A stretch of 64,000 nucleotides of DNA from JAXMBN01 sp046349875 (GCA_046349875.1 JAXMBN010000009.1:1-64000); one strand, 5' to 3'. Positions 9,688 to 20,220 are shown, counted from the first letter of the stretch. The notes: generated by a model from the letters alone, not told the origin. Numbers and translations: made by a program.

Positions 9688-12483
9688 ATGTATCGATCGC
9701 GGCGGACGGCAGTGGCATTGGCATGGACTCTTTCAACATCCGTCAGTTCGGCTGACGAGCCCGTCGATTTCGGAAAACAAATTCTTCCCCTGCTCAAGAA
9801 GAACTGTGTCGCCTGTCACCACAAGAAAGAAGCCGAATCGGGTGTCAACTTGGAAACCCATTCGGCGTTGATGAAGGGTGGTGATGAAGGAGTCATTATT
9901 GTTCGGGTAAGCCTCAAGAAAGTAAGCTGATTGGACTGTTGACGGGCGAACGGGAACCGGTAATGCCCCCAGCAGACAATAAAGTCGACGCCAAGTCGTT
10001 CACTCCCGCAGAAATTGATCTGGTTCGAAAATGGATTGAGCAAGGTGCCAAGGGGAGCGATGCCTTAACGGCAGCGGGTCCTTCGTGGTCCAAGCTCCCA
10101 GCCAAACTCCAGCCATCCTATGCGATGTCGAGCACCGCTGAAGGTCAGTTCTTGGCCGTCGGTCGCGGCAACCAAGTTCGCGTTTATGAATGGCCCTCTT
10201 GGCAACGCGAACAAGCCAATCCCGAGCTGTTGCAGGATGAGTCCATTCGCAACATCCTTGGAAACGATTCGGAACCTGCGGCGCATTTGGATCTCGTGCA
10301 ATCCTTGGCAGCATCTCCCGATGGGAACCGCATTGCATCTGGCGGTTATCGCGAAGTGAAGTTATGGTCTCGCATTCCATCCTGGATGGAAGCCTCACAA
10401 GATAATTTCGGATCCATCGAATGCTCGACCTTGGCTGGTACTTGGCTCATCGTTGCAAGGAAAAACCAGACCCTGGAAATCTATGAAGACGGACCTCTCA
10501 AAAAGGTTGGCAGCCAATCGCATACCTTGGGTTCCATTCGTAGCATCGCCGTATCGCCAAACCGATCAAAGATTGCGGTTGCGTCTGATAACGGTCACGT
10601 TTCGATTGGCCAACTGCAAACCAATGGCACCATAACTTTTTCGGCAGTCGATCGTTTCCCTGCAAAGCTACAATCCCTGTTCATACTCGATGATGGCCAT
10701 ATCGGTGGCATAACTTTAGAAGGTGCGCTTCGACTATGGACGACGGTTCCGAATGCATCCCAACAAGATGGACCTCCCGCACCGATTCAACAAGTAGTCG
10801 CTTCGATTCCCCCATTGCCCAAATTGCGTGAAGCGATCCTCTTTGGAGACGATGCCAAACGATTGGTTACAGCAGCGGAAGATGGCTCCATTCATATCCT
10901 TCAATTGCCCACCGCGCAAGTCCTCAAGACTTTGCAACATGGTGGAGGTCTCCGCCAAATATTGGTCTCTCCCGATCGAAAATCGCTACTCTCGATCGGA
11001 GTATCTGGGCAGTGCAAGGTTTGGGATATCGATAAAGGCGAAGTCAAAGCAACCACCACGCTTGATCATTCAGCACATATTGCCGAGCGTCGGTTGCAAT
11101 CCGATATCGCGCGTCAGAAGGCCAAAGTAGCCAAACTGGAAGGGCGATTGCCGGAGCTGGAAAAGGCAAAGACGGGAGAAGTGGAAGCCAAAACGAAATT
11201 GCAAGCAACCAAAGACAAGGCCGTCGAAACCTTAACCGCAAAAACCACCGAAGTGGAAAAGGCAATGGCCGCGCATTCAGAAGCAGAAAAAGCCGTAGCT
11301 GCTGCCAAGGCTGCCATCGAAGAAGCGATGAAGAAATTGGAAGCGGCCGAAAAGATGGTTAAAAGGAGCCGTGATCGCCAAGGCAGAAACTGCAAAAATA
11401 CTGCGAAAAAGAAGTTACCAAGCAAGAGCAGATTCTCGCTACAGCCGAAGAATCGGTTCGTGCCACTGCAGCCATTCCAACCTTCAAGCCGAAATCGACC
11501 AAGAAAAGAATTCGCTTACCTCGATTCAAGCTCGACACGATCAAACTGTCACCAATCCTCAATCGCTTCCTGACGTCGTTGTCACTTGTTGGAGTCGCGA
11601 TTCAAAGCGAATATTCTCGGTCCATCAAGACCGTTTCGTTCGATCAATTCAGTTAGATGCACTCAAACCAGAAGTTCCTCAACGCCTTCCCGATTCCTTT
11701 GTGACCTCTTCCAAATCGGTTGCAATCGAAGATGCGAGTGGTGGATTGTGGTTCTTGGCCGACGAGCAGAAGCCGATGGGAATTCGTCCCGTTGCTAAAT
11801 GGAAACTGGAACGTACCATCGGTGGAGCAGAGGACAGTACCTTTAGTGATCGAATTACCTCCCTCGATTTCTCGAGCGATGGAACTCAGTTACTCGTTGG
11901 AAGCGGACAACCGAGTCGTTTCGGCGATCTCAAGTTATTGGAAGTTGCGACCGGTAAAGTTCTTCGCGACTTTGGTGAAATCCATAGTGACTCGATTCTA
12001 GCAGCGCAGTTTTCACCCGATGGTCAATCGATTGCGACCGCAGGCGCAGATAAGATCATTCGCATTTTGAACATGGAAGGCAAGGTTCAAAAGACTCTTG
12101 AGGGGCATACGCACCACGTCCTGGCAATCGCATGGAGTCAAGATGGACAGTCGCTGGCTTCAGGCAGCGCTGATGCATCCGTGAAGGTATGGGACGTTGC
12201 GGCAGGAACGCAGCTCCGAACGATCACTGGGTTTGGAAAAGAGATCACGTCTATAAAGTATCTAGGACAAACCCAACAGATCCTTACCTGTGGTGTCGAC
12301 AAGGTAGTTCGATTGCATGACGCAAGCAACGGAAAACTAATTCGAGCTTACGATGCGTCGGCAGACTCACTGTACGCCGCTACATCCTTCCAAGAAGATG
12401 GGTATGTGGCCGCTTCCGGACAAGATGGAACGATCACTCTTTGGAAGTTGGACGCTCCCAAACCTCTTCGCCAACTCCCATAA
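9688..12483 (+). CDS. PSCyt1 cytochrome c-WD40 repeat protein with central coiled coil, frameshifts
   Basis: An exported protein of about 930 residues. A short signal peptide (ending near SVSSA) is followed by a planctomycete cytochrome c domain with one haem site, CVACH, and distal MPP (PVMPPADN). Then come WD40-like blades (SLAASPDGNRIASGG, LVSPDRKSLLSIG), a strongly heptad-patterned alanine/lysine/glutamate coiled coil (about 11080-11550), and a second run of canonical blades: AAQFSPDGQSIATAGADK, AIAWSQDGQSLASGSAD, VKVWDVAAGTQLRTI. Frame shifts occur near 9905 and around 11365-11500; compensating single bases restore every domain. The role is unknown. A haem domain on a propeller scaffold suggests a periplasmic electron-carrying or docking protein. 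It is the last plus-strand gene before convergent putA. Confidence 0.83.
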
Positions 12484-12510
12484 ACGAATCTTAGCTTTTA
12501 TCATGCGAAT

Positions 12511-12552
12511 AAAAATTCCTTCGCTGCTCCAATGGTTGGAATGCAGCGAAGG
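12511..12552 (-). terminator. Terminator between convergent cytochrome-WD40 gene and putA
   Basis: A perfect 10-bp inverted repeat (CCTTCGCTGC at 12518-12527 and GCAGCGAAGG at 12543-12552) encloses a second 5-bp pair (TCCAA/TTGGA). Read on the minus strand it is followed by AATTTTTAT (12511-12517), a U-tract typical of intrinsic termination, so it serves putA. The plus strand has only ACATTTT after the stem and may be terminated weakly by the same hairpin. Confidence 0.82.
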
Positions 12553-12589
12553 ACATTTTGGGGCATCCACCGATCCGTATACGGCTGCT

Positions 12590-15500
12590 TTACAGAGGCT
12601 CTGATCGCGATTCGGTCGAACGAACGCCTAGATTGCCATAGCGATGGTAATCGAAGCAAACACTTTGTTCTTCGACATACCATAACAACTCAATTCTTCC
12701 AAATGGAGTGACTGGCGAATCGACGATGTGGATGTGCGCATCGATGGCCGCTTTGCGGACTTCCATCGGTACCTGCTTGGAATCTGCATATCGCAATCGG
12801 TCAACTTGCCCATGTTGGATCGCCTGGCAAAGATGAGCATCAGTTTCTTCGATGAATTCGATGTCGCCCGCCCAATCATGGGTGAGCGTTTCAACACAAT
12901 CCATCAAGGAATCATAAACTCCATCTTCCCGGCTGACGGTCACGCGCGCTCCGGCGGCGATGGCAGCTGCTGCACGCGCAAGAATCGTCCAACCTGGATC
13001 CGAAGCGACAACTCGAATGCGAACATGCTGCTTGGGAAGGTAACGACGAACGTTATCTTGGCCAATTAACTTGAAGGTGTCATGTTCACCTCGAATTTCG
13101 TCGCGAGCGAATCGGTCGAAGGATTCGAGGGAGGCTACCAACTGGCTCCAATCTTCATCGGACCATTGGCATTCTCGAACAAGCCGTTCTCGGTACTGAG
13201 AATCGTGCAAGTGCTCCCACAAGACCGCCAGGGGCCGCAACAGTGGCTTGGATGCACCTAAACTTCCATGGTCTGATGTCGTCTCCACTTCAACCAATGG
13301 AATTACATAGTTGGGACCGCCCGCTTTGATTCCGGGACCAAACGCACTTTTCCCCATACCACCAAATGGCTGCCGAAGAACAATGGCGCCTGTCGTGGAA
13401 CGATTGATATACAGGTTGCCTGCGCGGATGCGATCGCGCCAATAGACTTGTTCGCGATCGTCCAGACTTTCCAGGCCACTTGTCAATCCAAATCCAGTGG
13501 CATTGACCATGTCGACAGCTTCCGCCAACTTGCGATACTTCATCACGCCCAACACCGGACCAAAGAGCTCGGTACAGTGAGTGAATGAACCTGACTGCAC
13601 ATTCCATTTGACCCCAGGCGAATAGAGACAAGGATTGTCTTCAAGGCATGTCGGCATCGCTGCCCAAACTTCACCATGTTCAAGTTCTTTGAGGCCACGC
13701 AGAAGAGCTCCTTCGGGTGGTCGAATCAATGGTCCCATTTTGGAGGAGAGGTTCCATGCCGAACCCACCTTCAAACTCGAAATGGCATCAAGCAATTGAT
13801 CGCGGAAACCTTGATCGTGAAAGACTTCCTCTTCCAAGAGCAGAAGGGAAGTCGCACTGCACTTTTGACCTGCATGCGAGAACGCCGAATGCAACACATT
13901 CTTGATCACTTGATCGCGATCACTCAGACTGCTCACGATCGTTGCGTTCTTCCCGCCTGTCTCGGCGAGCAAATGCAACGGCGGATGTTGGCCTAGCATT
14001 CGAAGTGCGGTGTCGGTGCCACCCGTGAGAATTACCGAATGGACATCAGGATCCCCGATCAGATACTTACCGGCGAGCGAACCTGGGCAAGGGAGAAGCT
14101 GTAGTGCTTCGCGAGGAACCCCCGCATCCCAAAAACATTGGCATAGGACATAGGCAGGCAACACCGTATCCGATGCAGGTTTTAAGACAACGGTATTCCC
14201 AGCGGCCAATGCAGCAGCAATTCCACCGCATGGAATAGCGATTGGAAAATTCCATGGGCTAATGACGACGACCGTACCCTTCGGTTGGACTCGCATTCCT
14301 TCGGTTTGATAAAGATCCAAAGCACATCGCGCATAGAACTCGACGAAATCAACCGCTTCGGATACTTCCGGGTCGCTCTCCATCAGAGTCTTGCCACCAT
14401 CGGCCAAGGCTGCCCCCATCAAATCAGCGCGACGGCATCGCAATAAATGCGCAACCGAACGCAAGACTGCGAATCGATCTGTGGGTGACATGTGTCGCCA
14501 GCCTTTGGCATCCGCTTTTGCGCATCGTACCGACTCCTGAATTTGCTCGACGCTCGCTTGCCGATACTTCGCAACTACAACTCCCGGACGCGAGGGATCC
14601 ATCGAATGGTATTCGTCTCCCTTCCCTTCGCAATCGGCACCGCCAACCACGACAGGGATGACCGTTGCATTGGCATCGCAACGCCCCTTCCAAGAATCGA
14701 CGATTCCATTAGCCCACACGCTATTCTGTGGCAATGCAAAATCGGTGTCGGGTTCATTTTGGAAATGTTGCCAATCCGGAGGTGCTGCAGGTTGGGTCGG
14801 TGGCACGTTACGATCTTGCTTTCGTCGCGAATCTTTCGAGACCGTCGCAGTCATGCGAGCCGACTCGCGGAAGCCTGTTTCCAGCCGCTGCCAAGTTGGC
14901 CCACCGACCTCAATTTTGAAGGCATGACGCAGAAAATTATCGGGGCCAGTATTCTCGTCCAAACGTCGAATCAAGTATCCGATGGCATTGATGAATTCTT
15001 CTCGATGGCAAGCAGGCGCATAGAGCAATACGCTTTGACACGCTTCAAACAAAGCTCGCCGTTGATGGTTCGCCATACCCTCGAGCATTTCGAATTGAAC
15101 GTGGTGCATGACCTCGTGATGAGATGCAAGTATCAATGCATAAGCGACATCGAAGAGATTGTGGGATGCCACTCCCAAACGAACGGCTTCGATATGCTCG
15201 GGGCGCATGCCATACTCGACCATACGTTTGTAGTTGGCATCCGTTTCCATCTTGGACTTGTAGGGAGCCTGCGGCCAACCTCGAAGACTCGCTTCGACTC
15301 TCTCCATTTCCATGTTCGCACCTTTGACGATTCGAACCGTAATCGGAGAACCGCCCGAAGCCACGCGTTGCTTGGCCCACTCGGTCAACTCTTCTAGAAC
15401 CAAGAAGGAATCGGGAATATAGGCTTGCAATGCGATCCCCGCGCGAACCTGCTCCATCCCAGGCTTCGACAGCGTCTGGATGAACAACTCGGTGGTTAAA

Positions 15501-16294
15501 CGCATATCTCGATATTCTTCCATATCGAGATAGACAAACTTCGGGACCTCTTTTCCGTCTCTTCGGACGAAGTTCTCCTTATTGGCAGCACGATACAAGA
15601 GCTCCAATCGCTCGCTGAGAATCCGCAGGGTTGCTTTTCGAGCAATCGGTGCAATCTGCGAATACAGCGTTGAAATCTTCACCGATACGCATTCGATCTC
15701 AGGCATTTGAAGGGCTGCTAGATATCCGTCGAGGCGTCGTCGTGCCTCTTTCTCCCCAAGCATGGCTTCGCCCAGGAAGTTCACATTCATTCGCAGCCCT
15801 TCTTCCCTCCGCGCTTTGAGGTGTTCGCGCAACATCTCTTGCTCTGCAGGCAAGATCACGTTGGCGGTCTCTTTTCGCATTTTCTCCTTAACCAATGGAA
15901 CAGCTACGCCCGGAAGGTAGCCGCCAAAGGATTGAAAACCTTTCAGCAATGTTCGATCCAAAGGACTAAAAAAGCGGGGCACTCCCTGAACGTCGAGAAT
16001 GTGGACCATCTGATCCACCACGCGATCCGGCGAATTACTTCGAAAACTCTGGTCCGTCATCTGTGTGAGCGTCGCTTTGTCCTGCGGCAATTGAATCATG
16101 CGATCCAATTCGGCTTGCTGCCTTCGTTCCTGCGGCGTTTGCAGTTCCATCGCTCGCTTTTGGAGTACCTTTGCAAATTCCAAGGCAGCATCTACCAACT
16201 TGCTCTTGAGCGCATCGTCGTCCCCATGAGGAAGACCAAGCTCTTGCAGCCACGACTTAATATTCATCTCGGTTAACGACGCTTGTGCCGACAT
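12590..16294 (-). CDS. putA: Bifunctional proline dehydrogenase / delta-1-pyrroline-5-carboxylate dehydrogenase
   Basis: A 1234-residue PutA oxidising proline to glutamate in two steps, passing electrons from FAD to the quinone pool and then to NAD+. The FAD-dependent beta/alpha barrel (about residues 100-480) shows FLGEAMLGEKEARRRLDGY, VKISTLYSQI, RIVKGANMEMER and LIRRLDENTG. The aldehyde dehydrogenase part has SPWNFPIAIPCGGIAAALAA, LLAETGGKNA with the general-base Glu near residue 777, and SHAGQKCSATS with the nucleophile Cys near 812. No N-terminal ribbon-helix-helix DNA-binding domain is present, so it should not autoregulate as E. coli PutA does. A C-terminal ~200-residue extension follows the dehydrogenase core, as in the longer PutA types. 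The frame is intact throughout. Confidence 0.97.
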   Translation of the reverse strand: MSAQASLTEMNIKSWLQELGLPHGDDDALKSKLVDAALEFAKVLQKRAMELQTPQERRQQAELDRMIQLPQDKATLTQMTDQSFRSNSPDRVVDQMVHILDVQGVPRFFSPLDRTLLKGFQSFGGYLPGVAVPLVKEKMRKETANVILPAEQEMLREHLKARREEGLRMNVNFLGEAMLGEKEARRRLDGYLAALQMPEIECVSVKISTLYSQIAPIARKATLRILSERLELLYRAANKENFVRRDGKEVPKFVYLDMEEYRDMRLTTELFIQTLSKPGMEQVRAGIALQAYIPDSFLVLEELTEWAKQRVASGGSPITVRIVKGANMEMERVEASLRGWPQAPYKSKMETDANYKRMVEYGMRPEHIEAVRLGVASHNLFDVAYALILASHHEVMHHVQFEMLEGMANHQRRALFEACQSVLLYAPACHREEFINAIGYLIRRLDENTGPDNFLRHAFKIEVGGPTWQRLETGFRESARMTATVSKDSRRKQDRNVPPTQPAAPPDWQHFQNEPDTDFALPQNSVWANGIVDSWKGRCDANATVIPVVVGGADCEGKGDEYHSMDPSRPGVVVAKYRQASVEQIQESVRCAKADAKGWRHMSPTDRFAVLRSVAHLLRCRRADLMGAALADGGKTLMESDPEVSEAVDFVEFYARCALDLYQTEGMRVQPKGTVVVISPWNFPIAIPCGGIAAALAAGNTVVLKPASDTVLPAYVLCQCFWDAGVPREALQLLPCPGSLAGKYLIGDPDVHSVILTGGTDTALRMLGQHPPLHLLAETGGKNATIVSSLSDRDQVIKNVLHSAFSHAGQKCSATSLLLLEEEVFHDQGFRDQLLDAISSLKVGSAWNLSSKMGPLIRPPEGALLRGLKELEHGEVWAAMPTCLEDNPCLYSPGVKWNVQSGSFTHCTELFGPVLGVMKYRKLAEAVDMVNATGFGLTSGLESLDDREQVYWRDRIRAGNLYINRSTTGAIVLRQPFGGMGKSAFGPGIKAGGPNYVIPLVEVETTSDHGSLGASKPLLRPLAVLWEHLHDSQYRERLVRECQWSDEDWSQLVASLESFDRFARDEIRGEHDTFKLIGQDNVRRYLPKQHVRIRVVASDPGWTILARAAAAIAAGARVTVSREDGVYDSLMDCVETLTHDWAGDIEFIEETDAHLCQAIQHGQVDRLRYADSKQVPMEVRKAAIDAHIHIVDSPVTPFGRIELLWYVEEQSVCFDYHRYGNLGVRSTESRSEPL

Positions 16295-16368
16295 CTTGAA
16301 CTCTACTCCTCATCCTCAATGCTGTGAACGAACTCGGTGACTTGCGTGACGCCACTAATATTGCGTGT

Positions 16369-16420
16369 TTTGTATTCCTGGATTTGTATTCCTGGATTTG
16401 TATTTCTGGATTTGTATTCC
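16369..16420. repeat. 14-bp tandem repeat, about 3.7 copies
   Basis: The unit TTTGTATTCCTGGA repeats at 16369, 16383, 16397 (one T for C change) and 16411 (partial), in the short gap between putA and the upstream HerA-like gene. Period 14 is not a codon multiple, and the repeat ends just before the HerA-like stop at 16428. It is either a simple slippage array or spaced binding sites for a protein; nothing distinguishes these. Confidence 0.85.
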
Positions 16421-16427
16421 CTTTTGG

Positions 16428-18863
16428 TCACATGGCGATCAAAGGGGTCGCAATCCCTTGTTCGTCCACGTGCCAAGGTACCCATACCAAGGCAAGTAAT
16501 TGAACGCGTGTATCGCTTTTGCGCAAAGGAACCTCGATCTCTTCAAGGGTGAGATTCTCAGCGCTGAATTGGCTCGACACTTCATCAATGTCTGCCTGGC
16601 ATTCATCTTCAAGCTTCTGCTTGTCGAGCATCAGCTCTTCAAGTGATTCATTGGCCCTGGCAACATCGCCTCGCTCTGCAGCGGCCCTTCCAAGACCGCG
16701 AGCCGCCGTGGATGCTTTGGAAATCGTCGTCTTACTGGCGATCTTATTTCCCAAAAGTGCCCCCAGGACGGTCGCTCCAATCTGAAACATCGATTGCATG
16801 TTCTGCTGCTTGGATTGCTCACGCTCTTTTTCCAAGCGATGCTCGGCCGTAAGAATTCGTTTCTCCAAGGACTTGAACTTGTCCGCGTATTTGGTCTTAA
16901 GCTTTTCCGTCTGTGCATCGCGGAGTTCGCGAGCCGCTTGAGCAAGTTCAATCCGAGCATCCGCTTCGGTTTGCCCCGGATTACTGGCCTTCTTCAAGGC
17001 CTTGCTGTAATAGATTTTGACGGGGCGATTGCGGAACAAATAATCTCCGAGTTGTTTTTCCCATGCATTGAAATTACGGGCGGAGGATAGTTCAGCTGGT
17101 AGTTCGCTGAAGGTGTAGCCAGCATCCGGCGAGGATGACAACTGCAATTCATCGGCAGCGATATCGATCGACGAATCCCAAATCGGATCGGACAATCCTC
17201 CTTGGCAGTTGACCATTAAGCGAACATCCATCCAGTGATCTAGGCTCGATGTTGCCTTCACATAATGAACGCTGGCCTGCGCTAAGATCGCTGGACGATA
17301 AACGATCTTGCCAGTAGACCGCATGACTTTGGTAGGAATCAAGAACTTTTCCACGACGTCCGCTGGAACGATCGGTCGTGTCCCACTCTTGACCTCGACC
17401 GGAGATACGAGTTTTGCTGCGCCGGTTGATGCCGGTCCTGCTTTCTTTTCTCGCATCAATCTCTGTATCTGATCGCGCGAGAGAGGTCCTCGCAAGAATG
17501 ACAGAGCCCATCGCGACTGAAACAATGTTGGCCCGTCATCATGAACATTGTTCATCAAGAAGACGCGGTTCCCCAATGCCGAAAGCTGTTGCTCCATTGC
17601 AGCGCGATCGAACTTCTGCCCTTGTTGAATGGCAGCCCCTTCCAACCCTTCAAGTACACGCTCTTTATCGCGAGCTGTTTGAAGTCTTCCAAGGAACCAA
17701 GTGCCCATGTTGGACAATCCTTTGTAGTCCAAGTCGACCGGGTTTTGAGTTGCTAAACAGATCCCCAATCCGAAGGCGCGAGCCTGCTTGAGCAAGGTCA
17801 ACATTGGCTCTTTGGATGGCGGCTTGGCCGAGGGTGGAAAATATCCGAATACCTCATCCATATAAAAGAGAGCTCGCAGCGAACCCGTACCGGGCTGCGA
17901 ACGCATCCATGTCAAAAGCTCTCCCAGCAACAGCGTGACAAAGAACATCCGCTCGGCGTCGTTGAGATGCGCAATCGACAAGATGCTCAATCGTGGCTTG
18001 CCATCTGCGGTATAAAGCAACTTCTTGATATCGAGCGACTCACCTTCGAGCCAACCCGCAAAGGCAGGCGATGCCAACAGGTTATTGAGGCTCATCGCCA
18101 ACTTCACGCGCTGTTCGGTGGGCAGAAAAGTCTCGAGATCGACAACTCCCACGCGTTGAATGGGTGGCGTTTGGATCTGCCGAATCAACTCACCGAGGTC
18201 AAGGTTTTTACCTTCTGACCATGCATGATGCAGAATGTTCGAAATGAGGATGTGCTCGCGACTCGTCAGTGGATCTGCTTCCATTCCCAACAACGTGAGG
18301 AGGCCCGAGGCTGCACCAGAGACCTTTTCACGCATCGCTTCCGCATCTTGTCGAACTAACTCGGGTGGAGCATCAAAACTCTTCAACACCGTTAGCGGCA
18401 ATCCGATTTTACTGCCCGGCGTATAGATGCTGATATCCACCGCATCCTTAAACTTCTTGATCCGCTCCGGAGCTTGATGCCATTTGGCCAAACCGTCCCG
18501 CCATCGCGATGCCGTTTCCTTTGCGAGTTCTTCTAGGGGCTTGTCTAACCGAGTGGCTTCACTGGGATCAATCCATTCTTGAAAATCCTGAGGTGCTAAT
18601 TCGGGAAAGGTCAAAAGCAAATTGCCCAAGTCGCCTTTGGGGTCGATACAAATCGCAGGGATTCCATCGATGGCGGCCTCTTCCAACAACGCCAAGCACA
18701 ATCCGGTCTTGCCACTACCCGTCATCCCGACACACATGGCGTGCGTGGTCAAATCTTTGGAATCGTAAAGGACGAGCTCATCAACGACCTGTCGATTGCC
18801 AAGGTCGTACTGTTTCCCCAAATAAAACTTTCCAATCTTTTCATAGTCTGGAATATCAGACAT
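16428..18863 (-). CDS. HerA/FtsK-superfamily P-loop ATPase with C-terminal coiled coil
   Basis: An 811-residue ATPase; the start MSDIPDYEK at 18863 was chosen because it follows an AAAGGAAAT-type ribosome site and lies close to the first conserved block. Walker A is GMTGSGKT (residues 46-53), followed by ICIDPKGDLGNLLLTFPEL. Walker B is RALFYMDEVFGYFPP, with LLKQARAFGLGICLATQNP after it as the sensor motif and an NMGTWFLGRLQT segment. This layout matches VirB4/HerA-like enzymes that pump or remodel DNA or protein. The last ~250 residues are a charged coiled coil interrupted by a glycine-rich hydrophobic patch (ATVLGALLGNKIASK), which could touch a membrane. No nuclease or phage-defence partner is adjacent. 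Exact role unknown. Confidence 0.82.
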   Translation of the reverse strand: MSDIPDYEKIGKFYLGKQYDLGNRQVVDELVLYDSKDLTTHAMCVGMTGSGKTGLCLALLEEAAIDGIPAICIDPKGDLGNLLLTFPELAPQDFQEWIDPSEATRLDKPLEELAKETASRWRDGLAKWHQAPERIKKFKDAVDISIYTPGSKIGLPLTVLKSFDAPPELVRQDAEAMREKVSGAASGLLTLLGMEADPLTSREHILISNILHHAWSEGKNLDLGELIRQIQTPPIQRVGVVDLETFLPTEQRVKLAMSLNNLLASPAFAGWLEGESLDIKKLLYTADGKPRLSILSIAHLNDAERMFFVTLLLGELLTWMRSQPGTGSLRALFYMDEVFGYFPPSAKPPSKEPMLTLLKQARAFGLGICLATQNPVDLDYKGLSNMGTWFLGRLQTARDKERVLEGLEGAAIQQGQKFDRAAMEQQLSALGNRVFLMNNVHDDGPTLFQSRWALSFLRGPLSRDQIQRLMREKKAGPASTGAAKLVSPVEVKSGTRPIVPADVVEKFLIPTKVMRSTGKIVYRPAILAQASVHYVKATSSLDHWMDVRLMVNCQGGLSDPIWDSSIDIAADELQLSSSPDAGYTFSELPAELSSARNFNAWEKQLGDYLFRNRPVKIYYSKALKKASNPGQTEADARIELAQAARELRDAQTEKLKTKYADKFKSLEKRILTAEHRLEKEREQSKQQNMQSMFQIGATVLGALLGNKIASKTTISKASTAARGLGRAAAERGDVARANESLEELMLDKQKLEDECQADIDEVSSQFSAENLTLEEIEVPLRKSDTRVQLLALVWVPWHVDEQGIATPLIAM

Positions 18864-19004
18864 GGAGGGATTTCCTTTCCGACATCGTATTAGAAGAGGA
18901 GATAGTGCATCGTACCCGATCCATCGCGAAGCTACAGTCCCCATTCCACCTTGCCGCTGAGATTGCTGATTTGGAGGCGGAATAGTCGGGTTATGCGAAG
19001 TTCA

Positions 19005-20027
19005 CTACGAACGGGATGCGCGACGTTTGAATGCCCGAAACTCTTCCGGCCAATCCGTTTTGAATTCGAGCTTCTCGCCGGATACGGGATGGGAGAATCC
19101 CAAAGACTCGGCATGTAGGGCAAGTCGATCTCTATTCCAAGCTGGATGCACGCGATCTCGGCCATATCGCGGATCACCCAAAATCGGATGCCCTAAATCG
19201 GCCATGTGCACACGGATCTGATTGCGTCGCCCGGTTTCCAATCGGACCTGCACCATCGTCGCATGGGCAAGTTCTAGGGTCTTACGAAAGTGTGTGATCG
19301 CTAGTTCACCCTGCGTTGGATCTTGCACCGAATAACGATTCAGTTGATCGTCGGTTGCAAGGTAGGAACGAATCTCGCCCTGATCCACTTCAACGCTGCC
19401 ATGCACGATGGCGATGTATCGACGAGCGGGCTTGCGCGCTGCGAACTGATTCTTGAGTGCCAACGCAGCTTGTAAAGTTTTTCCAAATACGAGCACCCCG
19501 GATACACCACGATCCAACCGGTGAACGCAATAGGCTTGCCCGGTACGTTGTTCGCGCTGAATTCGCTTCGTCAAATAGGATTGAAGAGTATGCCTTTCGC
19601 GATAAGGTGTCGGTACCGTAAGTAAATTCGAAGGCTTATTGACGACCATGAGGTCATCGTCTTCATAAAGAATCTCGATCGACTCACTCTTCCCCTTCTT
19701 GGCTTTGGGAGTAGCGATCGATGGCGATCGAATGAACTCCACTTCAACATGATCCCCTATGCCCAAATGTCCATGGGAATGCAGTTGGACTCGACCGTTG
19801 ACAACGACCTGCCCACCATGAACGAGCTTGAGGACTTCATGCCGCGAGAGACGTAGCATCGATTGCAAAATCGACACGATGTTGCGGGCTGGCAAAGGAA
19901 GATTGGCTGGTACCGTAAAGTCTTTTTTCAATCCAGGTCTCGTTATCGCAAAACGCTCAAATCCAATCCACCCGATGGAACCAGCCCATAACAACAACCA
20001 TTCGAAAATCGGTTGGGCGATCGGCAC
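19005..20027 (-). CDS. RluA-family pseudouridine synthase
   Basis: A 340-residue enzyme converting uridine to pseudouridine in structured RNA, probably rRNA. An S4 RNA-binding domain comes first (MLRLSRHEVLKLVHGGQVVV), then the catalytic domain with the RluA signature HRLDRGVSGVLVF containing the catalytic aspartate, the LETGRRNQIRVHMADLGHPI block, and GDPRYG near the C-terminus. The first ~35 residues (MPIAQPIFEWLLLWAGSIG) are hydrophobic and unlike the family, so the true start may lie further in. The specific site (RluA, RluC or RluD type) cannot be assigned from sequence alone. It stands alone between the HerA-like gene and the phosphatase. Confidence 0.92.
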   Translation of the reverse strand: MPIAQPIFEWLLLWAGSIGWIGFERFAITRPGLKKDFTVPANLPLPARNIVSILQSMLRLSRHEVLKLVHGGQVVVNGRVQLHSHGHLGIGDHVEVEFIRSPSIATPKAKKGKSESIEILYEDDDLMVVNKPSNLLTVPTPYRERHTLQSYLTKRIQREQRTGQAYCVHRLDRGVSGVLVFGKTLQAALALKNQFAARKPARRYIAIVHGSVEVDQGEIRSYLATDDQLNRYSVQDPTQGELAITHFRKTLELAHATMVQVRLETGRRNQIRVHMADLGHPILGDPRYGRDRVHPAWNRDRLALHAESLGFSHPVSGEKLEFKTDWPEEFRAFKRRASRS

Positions 20028-20192
20028 CTTTCACGTCAGGCTCTTCAAGTTGGCGTTCACAACGAGCCAACGAGCTTTTCTTCAAACACTTACCAGTTTA
20101 GTTCGCAATCGTATTTGGTCGAGCCATCTTGGGCCTCGGTCTTTCGTTGGCATGCCAGTCACCTTGGAGTTAGCCGTCACATGAGTTTGCCA

Positions 20193-20220
20193 GTTACTTG
20201 GGGTGCCTGTTACTTGGGGT
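20193..20220. repeat. 12-bp direct repeat at the phosphatase 3' end
   Basis: GTTACTTGGGGT occurs at 20193-20204 and 20209-20220, and related CTTGGAGTTAGC text lies just before. The second copy covers the phosphatase stop codon (20210-20212). It looks like local sequence duplication; no function is evident. Confidence 0.6.

Noticed and set aside
14492..15397. 301-residue plus-strand open frame inside putA
   Set aside because: It is antisense to the intact PutA barrel and has no family motif; a by-product of codon bias.
16369..16420. Tandem repeat considered as a CRISPR array
   Set aside because: Unit is 14 bp with no spacers, and no cas genes are present; it is a simple tandem array.
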